Shown here piece by piece: positions 27,014 through 35,014 of a stretch of 64,000 nt of DNA. The DNA is from CBDEGU01 sp965238045 (GTDB lineage: Bacteria; Acidobacteriota; Terriglobia; Bryobacterales; UBA6623), in assembly GCA_965238045.1 (NCBI GenBank), contig CBDEGU010000011.1, positions 496,001 through 560,000 of the forward strand, given 5' to 3'. Positions within the stretch are counted from its first letter, which is position 1, and each line of letters begins with the position of its first letter. The translations under genes and the position numbers were made by a program. A model generated the notes under the pieces. The model saw only the letters and a list, made by a program, of their open reading frames with translations. It was not told the DNA's origin and did not search any database.

Positions 27014-27673
27014 ATGACTCTGCGTCTTGTCTTCGCGCTGGTACTCTCGACCGCGATTTTGACCGCCGCCAGCAAACCGGTCGAGCGGGCCCTGCGGGCG
27101 GCCGAGGTTCTCGAAGAGGTGATGGGTACGCCCGAGCAGGGGATTCCGATGGAGTTGATGAGCAAGTGCCAGTGCATTGCCATTATCCCGGGCGTAAAGA
27201 AGATTGGTTTCGGACTGGGGGCCAAGTACGGCAAGGGTGTGCTGATGTGCCGCGGCAAGGAAGACCGCGGCTGGACCGGGCCCTCGACGGTGCGGGTGGA
27301 AGGTGGCAGCATCGGGTTTCAGATCGGAGGCAGCTCGACCGACTATGTGTTGCTGGTGATGAACCGGCGCGGGGCCGAAAAGTTACTGTCGAGCAAATTC
27401 ACCCTGGGCGCCGACGCCTCCGTGGCAGGCGGGCCGGTCGGACGCAGCGCCCAGGCGCAAACCGATGCACAATTGCGTGCTGAAATTCTTTCGTATTCCC
27501 GGTCGCGAGGCGCGTTTGCCGGGGTCTCGCTCGAAGGCGCGACTCTGCGTCCGGATCACGATGACAACAGCGTCGAGCCGAAACAAGTGCTGTCCGCGGA
27601 AATTTCCGCGCCGCCGAGCGTGCAACCTCTGACCGATACGTTGAACAAGTACTCGGCGGCGAAACACCGCTAG
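27014..27673 (+). CDS. SYLF-domain (Ysc84-like) exported lipid-binding protein
   Basis: 219 residues from ATG 27014, preceded by GAGGAG at 27002-27007; the upstream ATG at 26981 is rejected for this reason. Signal peptide (MTLRLVFALVLSTAILTAA) followed by a SYLF domain: KPVERALRAAEVLEEVM, CIAIIPGVKKIGFGLGAKYGKGVLMCR, GSIGFQIGGSSTDYVLLVMN, FTLGADASVAGGPVGRSAQAQTDA and the end motif SRSRGAFAGVSLEGATLRPD. SYLF proteins bind phosphoinositides in eukaryotes; in bacteria the role is unknown and probably envelope-related. A damaged second copy follows at once. Confidence 0.9.
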   Translation: MTLRLVFALVLSTAILTAASKPVERALRAAEVLEEVMGTPEQGIPMELMSKCQCIAIIPGVKKIGFGLGAKYGKGVLMCRGKEDRGWTGPSTVRVEGGSIGFQIGGSSTDYVLLVMNRRGAEKLLSSKFTLGADASVAGGPVGRSAQAQTDAQLRAEILSYSRSRGAFAGVSLEGATLRPDHDDNSVEPKQVLSAEISAPPSVQPLTDTLNKYSAAKHR

Positions 27674-27957
27674 AGAGCAGATTCCATGAGACAAGGAACT
27701 CGACGGACGCGGGAAAGGCGCGCGTGGACAGGGGGCGAGATTCTCACTTGCGTTCGCTCGCGGGATTTGTTTGCGGTCGTTTCCCTCGACGGCGCGACGC
27801 TGCGTCGCGCCCGCGGGGGCCATCGCCAGCTCTATCAAGGATGGGACCCCGCCGGATGGACATCTTGCCGGGCCGCGTTGCCCCTCCAGCGGCCGCCGAG
27901 CCTCTGCCCGGCGTACCGCGCAAATATTCCGGCGGGAAGAAACCACCAGCCGACTGA
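27674..27957 (+). pseudogene. Decayed second SYLF gene, C-terminal part
   Basis: Three frames together spell the end of a SYLF protein. One gives NSTDAGKARV (compare QTDAQLRAEI), the next GEILTCVRSRDLFAVVSLDGATLRR and HRQLY (compare SRSRGAFAGVSLEGATLRPD), the last APPAAAEPLPGVPRKYSGGK (compare PPSVQPLTDTLNKYSAAK). At least two frameshifts separate them and the N-terminal half is missing. It is a remnant of a tandem paralogue, more like standard SYLF sequences at the VSLDGATLRR block than like its neighbour's tail. Confidence 0.7.
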
Positions 27958-28010
27958 GCGGACCCGCTCCGAGGACAGACCGGCTCCGCCTCGGCGGTGT
28001 CGCGCCTATA

Positions 28011-29273
28011 ATGAGCACAGTGGAAGAAAAAATCAAATTCGCGGTCTTCATTGACTACGACAACATCGAAATCGGCGTAAAGTCGACTCTCAACCGGGAG
28101 TTTGACGTTCGTTGCGTACTGGAAGGGCTCAAGGAGCGGGGTGAAGTCGTCACGACGATCGCCTACGGCAACTGGGGACGCCACGGCAGCGCGGCGCGGA
28201 CCTTCAGCGAGCATGGCGTGCAGATGGTTCAGCGCGACTCCACGCCCCGGGGCGACAAGAACGGGGGAGACATCAACCTCGCGCTCGACGCGCTCGAGAT
28301 GGCGTTTACGCGCGAGCATATCAACGCGTTTGCCATCCTCAGCGGAGACAGCGACTTCATGTCGCTGGTGAACAAGCTCAAACAGTACAACAAGAGAGTC
28401 TACATCGTGGGAGGCAAGGCGTTCACGAGCACCATCTTGCAGCGCAACTGCCATGAGTTCATCAGCTACGAGTCGCTGCTCGATACGCCGACGGCGCGCA
28501 CGCGGCGTGGCGGCTCAGCGCCGAGCAGCCGGGGACGCAAACAGCACGTATTGCCGCTACAACGGGCCCTTCCTTTGCTCGACCGCGCCGTGCGGGCGCT
28601 GGAGATGAGAAGTGTTCAGCCTCAGCTTGGTTTGCTCAAGAGCACGATGCTGCAACTCGATTCGGCCTTCACCGAGCGGGACTACGGCACGTCGTCGTTT
28701 TCCACCTTCATTCAGAACTTGGCGAAGGAAGGACACCTAACGGTTCACACCATCGACGGGCACGCCGTCGTCGAACGGGCCGGTGAAGAAGAGCCGTCCG
28801 AGAACGGCGGAACCAGAGGCCCCGAGGATGCGATTCCTCTGCTTCGAGAGGTCTTGGCGAGGAACGCGGATATTCTCAAGATTGGCCTTCCGGCCCGTGA
28901 AGTCGAAGCCCTGGTCACGGCGGCCGACCCGGATTTCAACGAGTCGGACTACGGCTTCAGCGAGTTCGCCGAACTGCTGAACTTCGCGCAAGACAAGGGC
29001 ATGGTTCGCGTGGAAGCCGATGCGGCGCGCGGCCTGCGCTACTATCCCGACGATGACCTCCTCAGCGGGGGAGACAGCGACAAGCCGGCCGAGAAAGCGG
29101 CGACCGATGGCAAGAGCGATGAGCCGAAAGCAGCGCCTCGCCGCCGCACGCGGACGGGACGCCGCCGGCGCACAACGACGAAGGCCGCCGAAACCGAAAC
29201 AAGCAGCGACGATGCCCAAGCGCCCTCCACGGCGGATGCCGATGATTCCGCGGCAGGCGGTGACGCGGCCTAG
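28011..29273 (+). CDS. NYN-domain ribonuclease-like protein with two LOTUS/OST-HTH domains
   Basis: 420 residues from ATG 28011. The NYN (PIN-like) domain at about 8-150 has the acidic residues expected of a Mg2+ nuclease: FAVFIDYDNIE, DKNGGDINLALDALE and AILSGDSDF. Two repeats of about 75 residues follow, at about 185-255 (ALPLLDRAVRALE...DYGTSSFSTFIQNL) and 275-345 (AIPLLREVLARN...DYGFSEFAELLNFA), matching LOTUS/OST-HTH RNA-binding modules. It probably cleaves or binds structured RNA. The tail is Lys/Arg-rich and ends at TAG, but protein-like sequence of the same composition continues in frame for 73 codons to TGA at 29493-29495, so the original C-terminus was probably longer. Confidence 0.88.
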   Translation: MSTVEEKIKFAVFIDYDNIEIGVKSTLNREFDVRCVLEGLKERGEVVTTIAYGNWGRHGSAARTFSEHGVQMVQRDSTPRGDKNGGDINLALDALEMAFTREHINAFAILSGDSDFMSLVNKLKQYNKRVYIVGGKAFTSTILQRNCHEFISYESLLDTPTARTRRGGSAPSSRGRKQHVLPLQRALPLLDRAVRALEMRSVQPQLGLLKSTMLQLDSAFTERDYGTSSFSTFIQNLAKEGHLTVHTIDGHAVVERAGEEEPSENGGTRGPEDAIPLLREVLARNADILKIGLPAREVEALVTAADPDFNESDYGFSEFAELLNFAQDKGMVRVEADAARGLRYYPDDDLLSGGDSDKPAEKAATDGKSDEPKAAPRRRTRTGRRRRTTTKAAETETSSDDAQAPSTADADDSAAGGDAA

Positions 29274-29495
29274 GCCAAACCCAAGGCGGCTCCGCGAAGG
29301 CGGCGCAGCCGAGCGGGAGCCAGAACCAGAACTCGTTCCAAGGCGGCGAAACCAGAAGGTTCCGGCGAATCATCCGAGGGAGAAGTGCCCTCCGAGTCGG
29401 CGGCGGGAGTTTTGTCAGCCGGCGGCGGGCCAGAAGCGCCAGTCGAGCAGGCCGATTTGCCCGAGACGGTCGATAGCGCGCCTGCTGAGGATTGA
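29274..29495 (+). other. In-frame coding-like extension after the NYN gene stop
   Basis: Continuing past TAG (29271-29273) in the same frame gives AKPKAAPRRRRSRAGARTRT and then a Glu/Ser/Ala-rich end, before TGA. The block AAPRRRTRTGRRRRTTTKAAE just before the stop is echoed as AAPRRRRSRAGARTRTRSKAA just after it, so this is an interrupted tail, not unrelated sequence. Confidence 0.55.
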
Positions 29496-29507
29496 CCTCG
29501 CGGGCGG

Positions 29508-29614
29508 CTAGGGTTTAGCGGATGCGGCCTGACCCGACAGGTTTCCGCAATCGTCGCCCCGCAAAGCAGATCATCGACCTGGGCGGGCCAGCCCAGTGCT
29601 GCCCGCAACCCTAG
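29508..29614. other. 107-bp element closed by a perfect 8-bp inverted repeat
   Basis: ctagggtt (29508-29515) pairs with aaccctag (29607-29614). Inside, GCGGA/TCCGC encloses CCTG-acccga-CAGG, and a GGGC/GCCC arm follows. It lies between two convergent genes and overlaps the stop of the leftward one. It could be a bidirectional processing or termination structure, or a small mobile element; there is no T-run. Confidence 0.4.
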
Positions 29615-29883
29615 TCATCCATCTTGATCTTGAGGGCCTTCAGAAAAGCGTGGTCCTGCCGGGAGAACGAAACTTCCGAGCGCACCAATGGTTCGTCTGC
29701 TGACATTTCCGCCGCTTTCGTATTGCGCTGGTTGAACCCGATCGTCGCTTCAAGAAACAAGAACACGTCATAGCCCTCTTTGCCAATCTCCGCTGTCGCT
29801 TCGTCGATACGGTCGGAGTCAGAGAGAGACTCGCTAATCGCGTTTCCCAATTCCTGAATCAACTTTTTGAGATGGTCGTCCAC
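29611..29883 (-). CDS. Hypothetical protein, about 90 aa
   Basis: Start taken as GTG at 29883, with AGGGAG shortly upstream; an ATG at 29964 would add 27 residues. Helical, acidic product: VDDHLKKLIQELGNAISESL, then DRIDEATAEIGKEGYDVFLFLEATIGF and a Lys-rich end. No recognised domain, no signal peptide. Convergent with the NYN gene. Confidence 0.55.
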   Translation of the reverse strand: MDDHLKKLIQELGNAISESLSDSDRIDEATAEIGKEGYDVFLFLEATIGFNQRNTKAAEMSADEPLVRSEVSFSRQDHAFLKALKIKMDD

Positions 29884-30159
29884 ACTCAACTCCCTGGCTT
29901 CGGATTTGCTTGACTCGACGGTTCGGCGAAGGCGCCGGATTGCAAACCGCGATGAGTCGGGCAAGAGGAGAATTCCATTCCATCAGATTGCGCCTGGCCT
30001 TGGCAAGGAGATGTTCGCCTGAGAGGTACGCCGCGATACCGGCGCAGGTTCCCACCCAATGCCGGCCCGGTCCGTGCCCAGCAGCGACAAGGGGAAGTTC
30101 CGGGTTAGCCTTGAGAGATTGCATCGGCGGAATCGCGGAAAATCCTGTGCCCCGCTTGC

Positions 30160-30635
30160 TGAAGGGCAATGAGGTTCCCCCCTTTCCACAGCCCCCACGA
30201 TTCCGCCGTTTTCCGTTTTCGCGACAGCAGCGGCCGCCGCCAAGGATGGTCCGCCGCCGGTTGGCGCACTTGCCGCGCCCCTCGCTGCTTCGGCTCCCCG
30301 GAGTAGTGCGCGCGCACCAGTTGCAGCACTCGCCTGCGAACTTCCGCCGGCTTGGCCTGGTTCGATATCCGGCCCACGTTGCCGTGCTTCAATGCTCTCG
30401 TCTCTCCCGCGCTGTAGCGCCTCCAGATCCGCTTGGTCCGGCGATCACTGATAGCGAGCATCCGCGCCGCCTCGCTGAGCTTCAGCTCACCTCGCTTCAC
30501 CCGGCCCAGCAACTGGCCCCGTCTTCATTCCTTGGCGTGCCTCCATGTCCTTTCCATCTCGGCTCCTCCTTCGGAGCCTTAGATTAGGGGACATTTCTAT
30601 CGCCCTCTTATGGGGACATTCTCATTGCCCTTCAA
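30160..30635 (-). mobile_element. Internally deleted insertion sequence with terminal inverted repeats
   Basis: Left end tgaagggcaatgaggttccc at 30160-30179 is an imperfect inverted repeat of the right end ggggacattctcattgccct and on to 30635. A second ggggacatttctatcgcc lies inside the right end at 30586-30603. The roughly 475-bp element keeps only the 5' part of a transposase gene, so it can move only if an intact relative supplies the enzyme. Confidence 0.65.
30181..30557 (-). pseudogene. ISNCY-type transposase fragment, frameshifted
   Basis: A helix-turn-helix segment, LGRVKRGELKLSEAARMLAI then SDRRTKRIWRRYSAG, matches the N-terminal DNA-binding part of ISNCY/IS481-like transposases. The natural ATG (30557, preceded by GGAGGAG, or 30546) is out of frame with it because of one extra base near 30520, and the sequence diverges after the LVRAHYSG segment, so the catalytic DDE domain is lost. 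Confidence 0.65.
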
Positions 30636-30830
30636 CAGCCATAGGGCGGCCGGCGCTCGGAGCAAGGATTGCCATTTTGGGCATTCCGGCAGGCGCGGGA
30701 CATACGAGATGGGGCTGCGAGGCAGTGATTTTTCTTGGCTTCCGGTCACCTTCGATCCATCTCTCGCCCCCGGTCCGGGGCGTGGGGAGGCGGTGGAGGC
30801 TCGGCATTCGGATTGGTTACGATAGGCGTG

Positions 30831-32024
30831 ATGATGGTTTCGATGCCCGCGGCCGCGACGGATGTGAGGCGGCGCCGATTTCTTGTGGCGGCGGGAATGG
30901 CGGGCGCTTCCGCCGCGGGTCAGGGTGCGGGGCCGACGGGTACGGGAGCGGCGGGCGCCGGTTGGGCGGGTGCGGTGTCGGCGGCGCCCTCCAGAAGCCT
31001 GGCGGCACCGGCGGGCAGGGGCCTGAAACTGGGGCTCGATCTTTTTAGCCTGCGGTCGCAGGGCTGGAGCGCTTTCAAGCTGCTTGATTACAGTGCCAAG
31101 CTCGGCGTGGGCGTCGTTCATTTCTCCGAGCCGCGATTCTTGGGGAGCGTCGAGCCGTCGCATCTGGATCGGGTCAAGGAACACGCCGACGGCCTGGGTC
31201 TCGAAATCGAAGCGGGCTTTGGTTCGATCTGCCCGACGTCCACTCGATTCGACCCAAAACAGGGAACCGCCCCCGAGCAGTTGCGCAAGATGTTCGCGGT
31301 GGCAAAGCGGCTGGGCTCGCCGTTTGTGCGCTGCTACCTGGGCAGCTCCCGCGACCGGGAAGGCGCGATTCCGCTGGAGCAGCACATTGAGAACACCATC
31401 CAGACATGCAGGAGCGTGCGGACGGAGGCGCTCGATTTGGGGGTCAAGATCGCGATCGAGAATCATGCGGGCGATTTGCAGTCCCATCAACTCAAGATGC
31501 TGGTCGAAGAAGCCGGCACCGATTACGCCGGCGCGCTCTACGACGCCGGCAACGCGACCTGGACGCTCGAAGACCCGCTGACCGCGCTGGAGACGCTCGC
31601 GCCGTATCTGCTGACGACCGGGATTCGCGATTCCGCCCTGTGGCAGACCCCCGAGGGCGCGGCCGTGCAGTGGGTGGCCATGGGGGATGGAAACGCGGGC
31701 ATCGAACGAGTCGCCAGGCGATTTGCCGAGCTGTGTCCGGGCAAGACGTTTTGTCTTGAGATCATCAACACCCGTTCGCCACGAATGTTCCCATACCGGC
31801 GAGACGAATTTTGGGCGAACTACCGCGATGTTCCGGCCTGGGTTTTCGCGCGGTTTGAACGGCTGGCGGAGTCGGGCGAGGTTTACGGGAAGACACCCGC
31901 GGGGCCGGCAGGAGTTGACGAGAAGAGCGCGGCGTTCCGACGATTCCTGGTCAAACAGGAACGGCGCGATGTCGAGCAGGCGGTGGAGCATGCGAAGACC
32001 GTGCTTGGCTTGGGTGGGGGCTGA
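30831..32024 (+). CDS. Tat-exported sugar phosphate isomerase/epimerase-like TIM barrel
   Basis: 397 residues from ATG 30831 (ATG 30834 and 30843 are alternatives). A twin-arginine signal DVRRRRFLVAAGMAGASAAG precedes a low-complexity Gly/Ala linker. The AP-endonuclease-2/xylose-isomerase-like fold begins near residue 65 (LKLGLDLFSLRSQGW), with likely metal or active-site residues in VKIAIENHAGD, GALYDAGNATW and TFCLEIINTRSP. The natural substrate is probably a ketose or inositol-like sugar; export by Tat suggests a cofactor-bound periplasmic enzyme. The gene ends 9 bases from a convergent serine hydrolase. Confidence 0.78.
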   Translation: MMVSMPAAATDVRRRRFLVAAGMAGASAAGQGAGPTGTGAAGAGWAGAVSAAPSRSLAAPAGRGLKLGLDLFSLRSQGWSAFKLLDYSAKLGVGVVHFSEPRFLGSVEPSHLDRVKEHADGLGLEIEAGFGSICPTSTRFDPKQGTAPEQLRKMFAVAKRLGSPFVRCYLGSSRDREGAIPLEQHIENTIQTCRSVRTEALDLGVKIAIENHAGDLQSHQLKMLVEEAGTDYAGALYDAGNATWTLEDPLTALETLAPYLLTTGIRDSALWQTPEGAAVQWVAMGDGNAGIERVARRFAELCPGKTFCLEIINTRSPRMFPYRRDEFWANYRDVPAWVFARFERLAESGEVYGKTPAGPAGVDEKSAAFRRFLVKQERRDVEQAVEHAKTVLGLGGG

Positions 32025-32033
32025 GGCGGCGGC

Positions 32034-33557
32034 TTACTGTTTGGTTCTCAGCGAGCCAGGCATTTTCAGGGCGACGACACGGCCGGCCGAGTCGGCCTCG
32101 AAAATCGCCAGCTCGCCGGCCGGGCCACCGGCGTTGCCTTCGATCTCGATGCGGAAGCGATGCTCGCCCGCGGGGGTGAGCGTCAGGCGAGATTTCCAAG
32201 GGTTGTCCGAGTGGGGGCTCAGCACGGTGAGCACGCCGTCGAGCACGAGAACGTGCACTGCGTGGCCGAAGTTCACGCCAGTGTAGACGCCGGTGTATTT
32301 TTCCCATGCCGGGTCCGCGACCGGCGGCGACTCGAAAGGCTTGACAGCTTCGGCGATGGGTGAGCTTAGCAGTTCGAACGCCTTGCGAGCATAGGTTTGG
32401 GGGTCGCCGTCAGTGGCGTTCATCAGAACGATGACGCCGAGTTTGCGCTTTGCCGAGAGCATGATCTGGGTGCGGTTGCCAAGAACGCTGCCGCCGTGGC
32501 CGAAGAAGACTTCGTCTTTCTCGCGGCGAATGCTGAAGCCCAAACCCCAGCCGCTTTTCCAGTCCGGCTGGAGCCAATGGACGCGCCGCATTTCACGCAG
32601 GGTCGAGCCTTTGAGGATTTGCGCGCCGCCAGCCGGGCCGCCGCGAAATTGGAGGGAGGCGAATTTCGCCAGGTCTTCGACCGAGGAGGCGAGATTGGCC
32701 GCGGGCGTGAGTCCGCCGGAGCGGGTGAACAACTCGATCGTGCGGGGCCGGCCGGGGCGATGGATGCCGTAGGGCACGGCCAGTCCTGGCGTGGAGGGGT
32801 CGGGCAGTACATGCGTGTTGAGCATGTTCAAGGGCCGCAGCACATGCTCTTCGATGTACCGCGGGTAGGGCTGGCCCGAGACGGCCGTGATGACTTCCCC
32901 GGCGAGGGATATCGCGAGGTTGGAGTACTTCCAGCGGGTTTCGGCCGGGTAGGCGGTTTCCTGGCGGGCGAGACCATCGAGCATCTCGTCGCGACTGGGA
33001 AATTCGCCGTCGCTCCAATACTGACCCACGGCCTCGCGCGGCAAGCCCGAGGTGTGGGTGAGCAGATGGCGGATGGTGATGAGCGGGCCGTCCGGGTGCC
33101 GGTTGGTGATCTTGAAGCGGGGCAGGTGTTTGGCGACAGGGTCGTCGAGTTGCAGTTTCCCGGCGTCACGCAATTGCAGGATGCCGGTGGCGGTAAAGAG
33201 TTTCGAATTCGAGGCGATGCGGTAGAGCGTCTTGGGAGTGGCCGGGGTGCGCTGGGCGATGTTGGCGAACCCGTATCCCTTGGCCCAGATCAGCTCCTGG
33301 TCATGAATGATGCCGATCGATAGTCCGGGCTTCTCTTGATCGCTGAGGCGGGCGTCGATCCAGAGGTCGAGAACTTTCAGCGCGGTTTCGACCTTGGGGT
33401 GCCCGGCCAGTGCGCCGGGTTCGGGGGCGGGCGGCGCGGTGATGCCCGACGGCGCGGTGAAGGCGGCCAGGAGCAGGAGCGAGGGGGCTATAAACCTGTA
33501 CGCGCTGAATCTATGCGGACGGCGATGGATACGGTGGAGCGATTTTCTCCATGTCAT
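32034..33557 (-). CDS. Exported beta-lactamase-fold serine hydrolase (class C/esterase type)
   Basis: 507 residues with a signal peptide (RFIAPSLLLLAAFTAPSG). The serine beta-lactamase fold shows all three motifs: SNSK with Ser116 and Lys119, YSN with Tyr211, and HGG at 354-356 instead of KTG. That combination is usual for esterases and D-amino peptidases rather than true beta-lactamases. A C-terminal lipocalin-like domain (about 420-507, YTGVYTGVNFGHAVHVLVLDGVL) follows, as in many environmental members. Substrate unknown. Confidence 0.85.
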   Translation of the reverse strand: MTWRKSLHRIHRRPHRFSAYRFIAPSLLLLAAFTAPSGITAPPAPEPGALAGHPKVETALKVLDLWIDARLSDQEKPGLSIGIIHDQELIWAKGYGFANIAQRTPATPKTLYRIASNSKLFTATGILQLRDAGKLQLDDPVAKHLPRFKITNRHPDGPLITIRHLLTHTSGLPREAVGQYWSDGEFPSRDEMLDGLARQETAYPAETRWKYSNLAISLAGEVITAVSGQPYPRYIEEHVLRPLNMLNTHVLPDPSTPGLAVPYGIHRPGRPRTIELFTRSGGLTPAANLASSVEDLAKFASLQFRGGPAGGAQILKGSTLREMRRVHWLQPDWKSGWGLGFSIRREKDEVFFGHGGSVLGNRTQIMLSAKRKLGVIVLMNATDGDPQTYARKAFELLSSPIAEAVKPFESPPVADPAWEKYTGVYTGVNFGHAVHVLVLDGVLTVLSPHSDNPWKSRLTLTPAGEHRFRIEIEGNAGGPAGELAIFEADSAGRVVALKMPGSLRTKQ

Positions 33558-33633
33558 GACGAAGGTCCTCGGATGGGAGTTGTTTGTCTGGGTCGCCTTG
33601 TCTGGGCCGGCGGCGAGACCGGTTTGTGTCGAG

Positions 33634-34926
33634 CTAGGCCAAGTCGCCGCCTGGCAGAATGCGTTCCGCGTTCAGGTACGGACGCAACGCCTCGGGCACG
33701 ACGACGCTGCCGTCGGACTGCTGATAGTTTTCGACGATCGCCACCCAGGTGCGTCCGATGGCGAGACCGCTGCCGTTGAGCGTGTGGATAAACTGGGATT
33801 TCCCTTTCTTGGCCGACGGATCGCGATAGCGTATGCGGGCCCGGCGAGCCTGGAAACTCTCGAAATTACTGCACGACGAGATTTCCTTGAACTCGTTCAC
33901 GCCGGGCAGCCAGACTTCGATATCGCAGGTCTTGGCGCTCGAAAACCCCAGGTCGCCCGTGGCGAGTACGACGGTGCGATAGGGCAGGCCGAGGCGGTCG
34001 AGTATGTCTTCGGCGTCTCGGGTGAGCGATTCGAGTTCGTCGTAGCTCGTCTCGGGCTGAACGAATTTGACCATCTCGACCTTCTGAAACTGGTGCTGCC
34101 GAATGATGCCGCGCACGTCGCGTCCATAGGAGCCGGCTTCGCTGCGAAAACAGGGGGTACAGGCGGTTAGCTTGATCGGAAGCTCGCCGAGATCGAGCGT
34201 TTGGCCGGCATAGATGTTGGTTAGGGGTACTTCGGCCGTGGGAATGAGCCAATAGTCTGTCCCTTCGAGCTTGAAGAGATCTTCGCTGAACTTGGGAAGC
34301 TGACCGGTTCCGAACAGGCTCGCGGAATTCACCAAGAACGGGGGAAGAACTTCGGTATAGCCATGCTCGCCAGTATGCACGTCGAGCATGAAGTTCATTA
34401 ACGCGCGCTCGAGTTTCGCGCCCGCCTTCCAATAGACGCTGAAGCGCGCGCCGGTGATCTTGGCGGCGCTTTCGAAATCGAGAATGCCGAGTTCCGGGCC
34501 CAGATCCCAGTGCGCCTTGGGCTGGAAATCGAACTCGCGCGGCGTGCCCGAACGGTGAATCTCGATGTTGGCGCTCTCATCGCTTCCTTCGGGAACCGAC
34601 TCGTGGGGAATATTGGGAAGGGCGCGCAGAACTTCCGCTAAAGCGTCGTCGAGCACCTTGACGTTCTCGTCGAGCGACTTGACTTGCGCGCCGACTTCGC
34701 GGCTCTGGCGCATGGCGTCGCCGGCGTCGCCGCCTTCTCGCTTAGTCTTGGCGACTTCGGCGCTGAGGGCATTGCGCCGCGCCTTGAGACTCTCGATCTC
34801 GGTCACGGCGGCCCGGCGGCGCTGGTCGATTTCGAGGAACTGGCCGAGGCCTTCGATCGCGCCGCGCTTTTCGAGGTTCTGTTTTACCGCGTCGAAGTTC
34901 TGCCGGAGGGTGTTTAGGTCGAGCAT
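33634..34926 (-). CDS. serS: Seryl-tRNA synthetase
   Basis: 430 residues, the normal size. Charges tRNA-Ser (and tRNA-Sec) with serine in the cytoplasm. The N-terminal coiled-coil arm is evident at residues 1-110 (MLDLNTLRQNFDAVKQNLEKRG; IESLKARRNALSAEVAKTKRE), followed by the class II core with GTGQLPKFSEDLFKLEG, TACTPCFRSEAGSYGRDVRGIIRQHQF (motif 2) and HTLNGSGLAIGRTWVAIVENYQ (motif 3). The ATG at 34926 is the only sensible start. Essential housekeeping gene. Confidence 0.97.
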   Translation of the reverse strand: MLDLNTLRQNFDAVKQNLEKRGAIEGLGQFLEIDQRRRAAVTEIESLKARRNALSAEVAKTKREGGDAGDAMRQSREVGAQVKSLDENVKVLDDALAEVLRALPNIPHESVPEGSDESANIEIHRSGTPREFDFQPKAHWDLGPELGILDFESAAKITGARFSVYWKAGAKLERALMNFMLDVHTGEHGYTEVLPPFLVNSASLFGTGQLPKFSEDLFKLEGTDYWLIPTAEVPLTNIYAGQTLDLGELPIKLTACTPCFRSEAGSYGRDVRGIIRQHQFQKVEMVKFVQPETSYDELESLTRDAEDILDRLGLPYRTVVLATGDLGFSSAKTCDIEVWLPGVNEFKEISSCSNFESFQARRARIRYRDPSAKKGKSQFIHTLNGSGLAIGRTWVAIVENYQQSDGSVVVPEALRPYLNAERILPGGDLA

Positions 34927-35014
34927 GAATTCATCAGTTTAACGCAGGGCAGTTTAACGCAGGGCCGAGCGCGCCTGGTCACTCGAAGACTGTTGTTATC
35001 GCGGGTGCGGGCTG

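Noticed and set aside
30597..31991. 464-codon minus-strand frame
   Set aside because: Shadow of the Tat-exported TIM-barrel gene on the plus strand.
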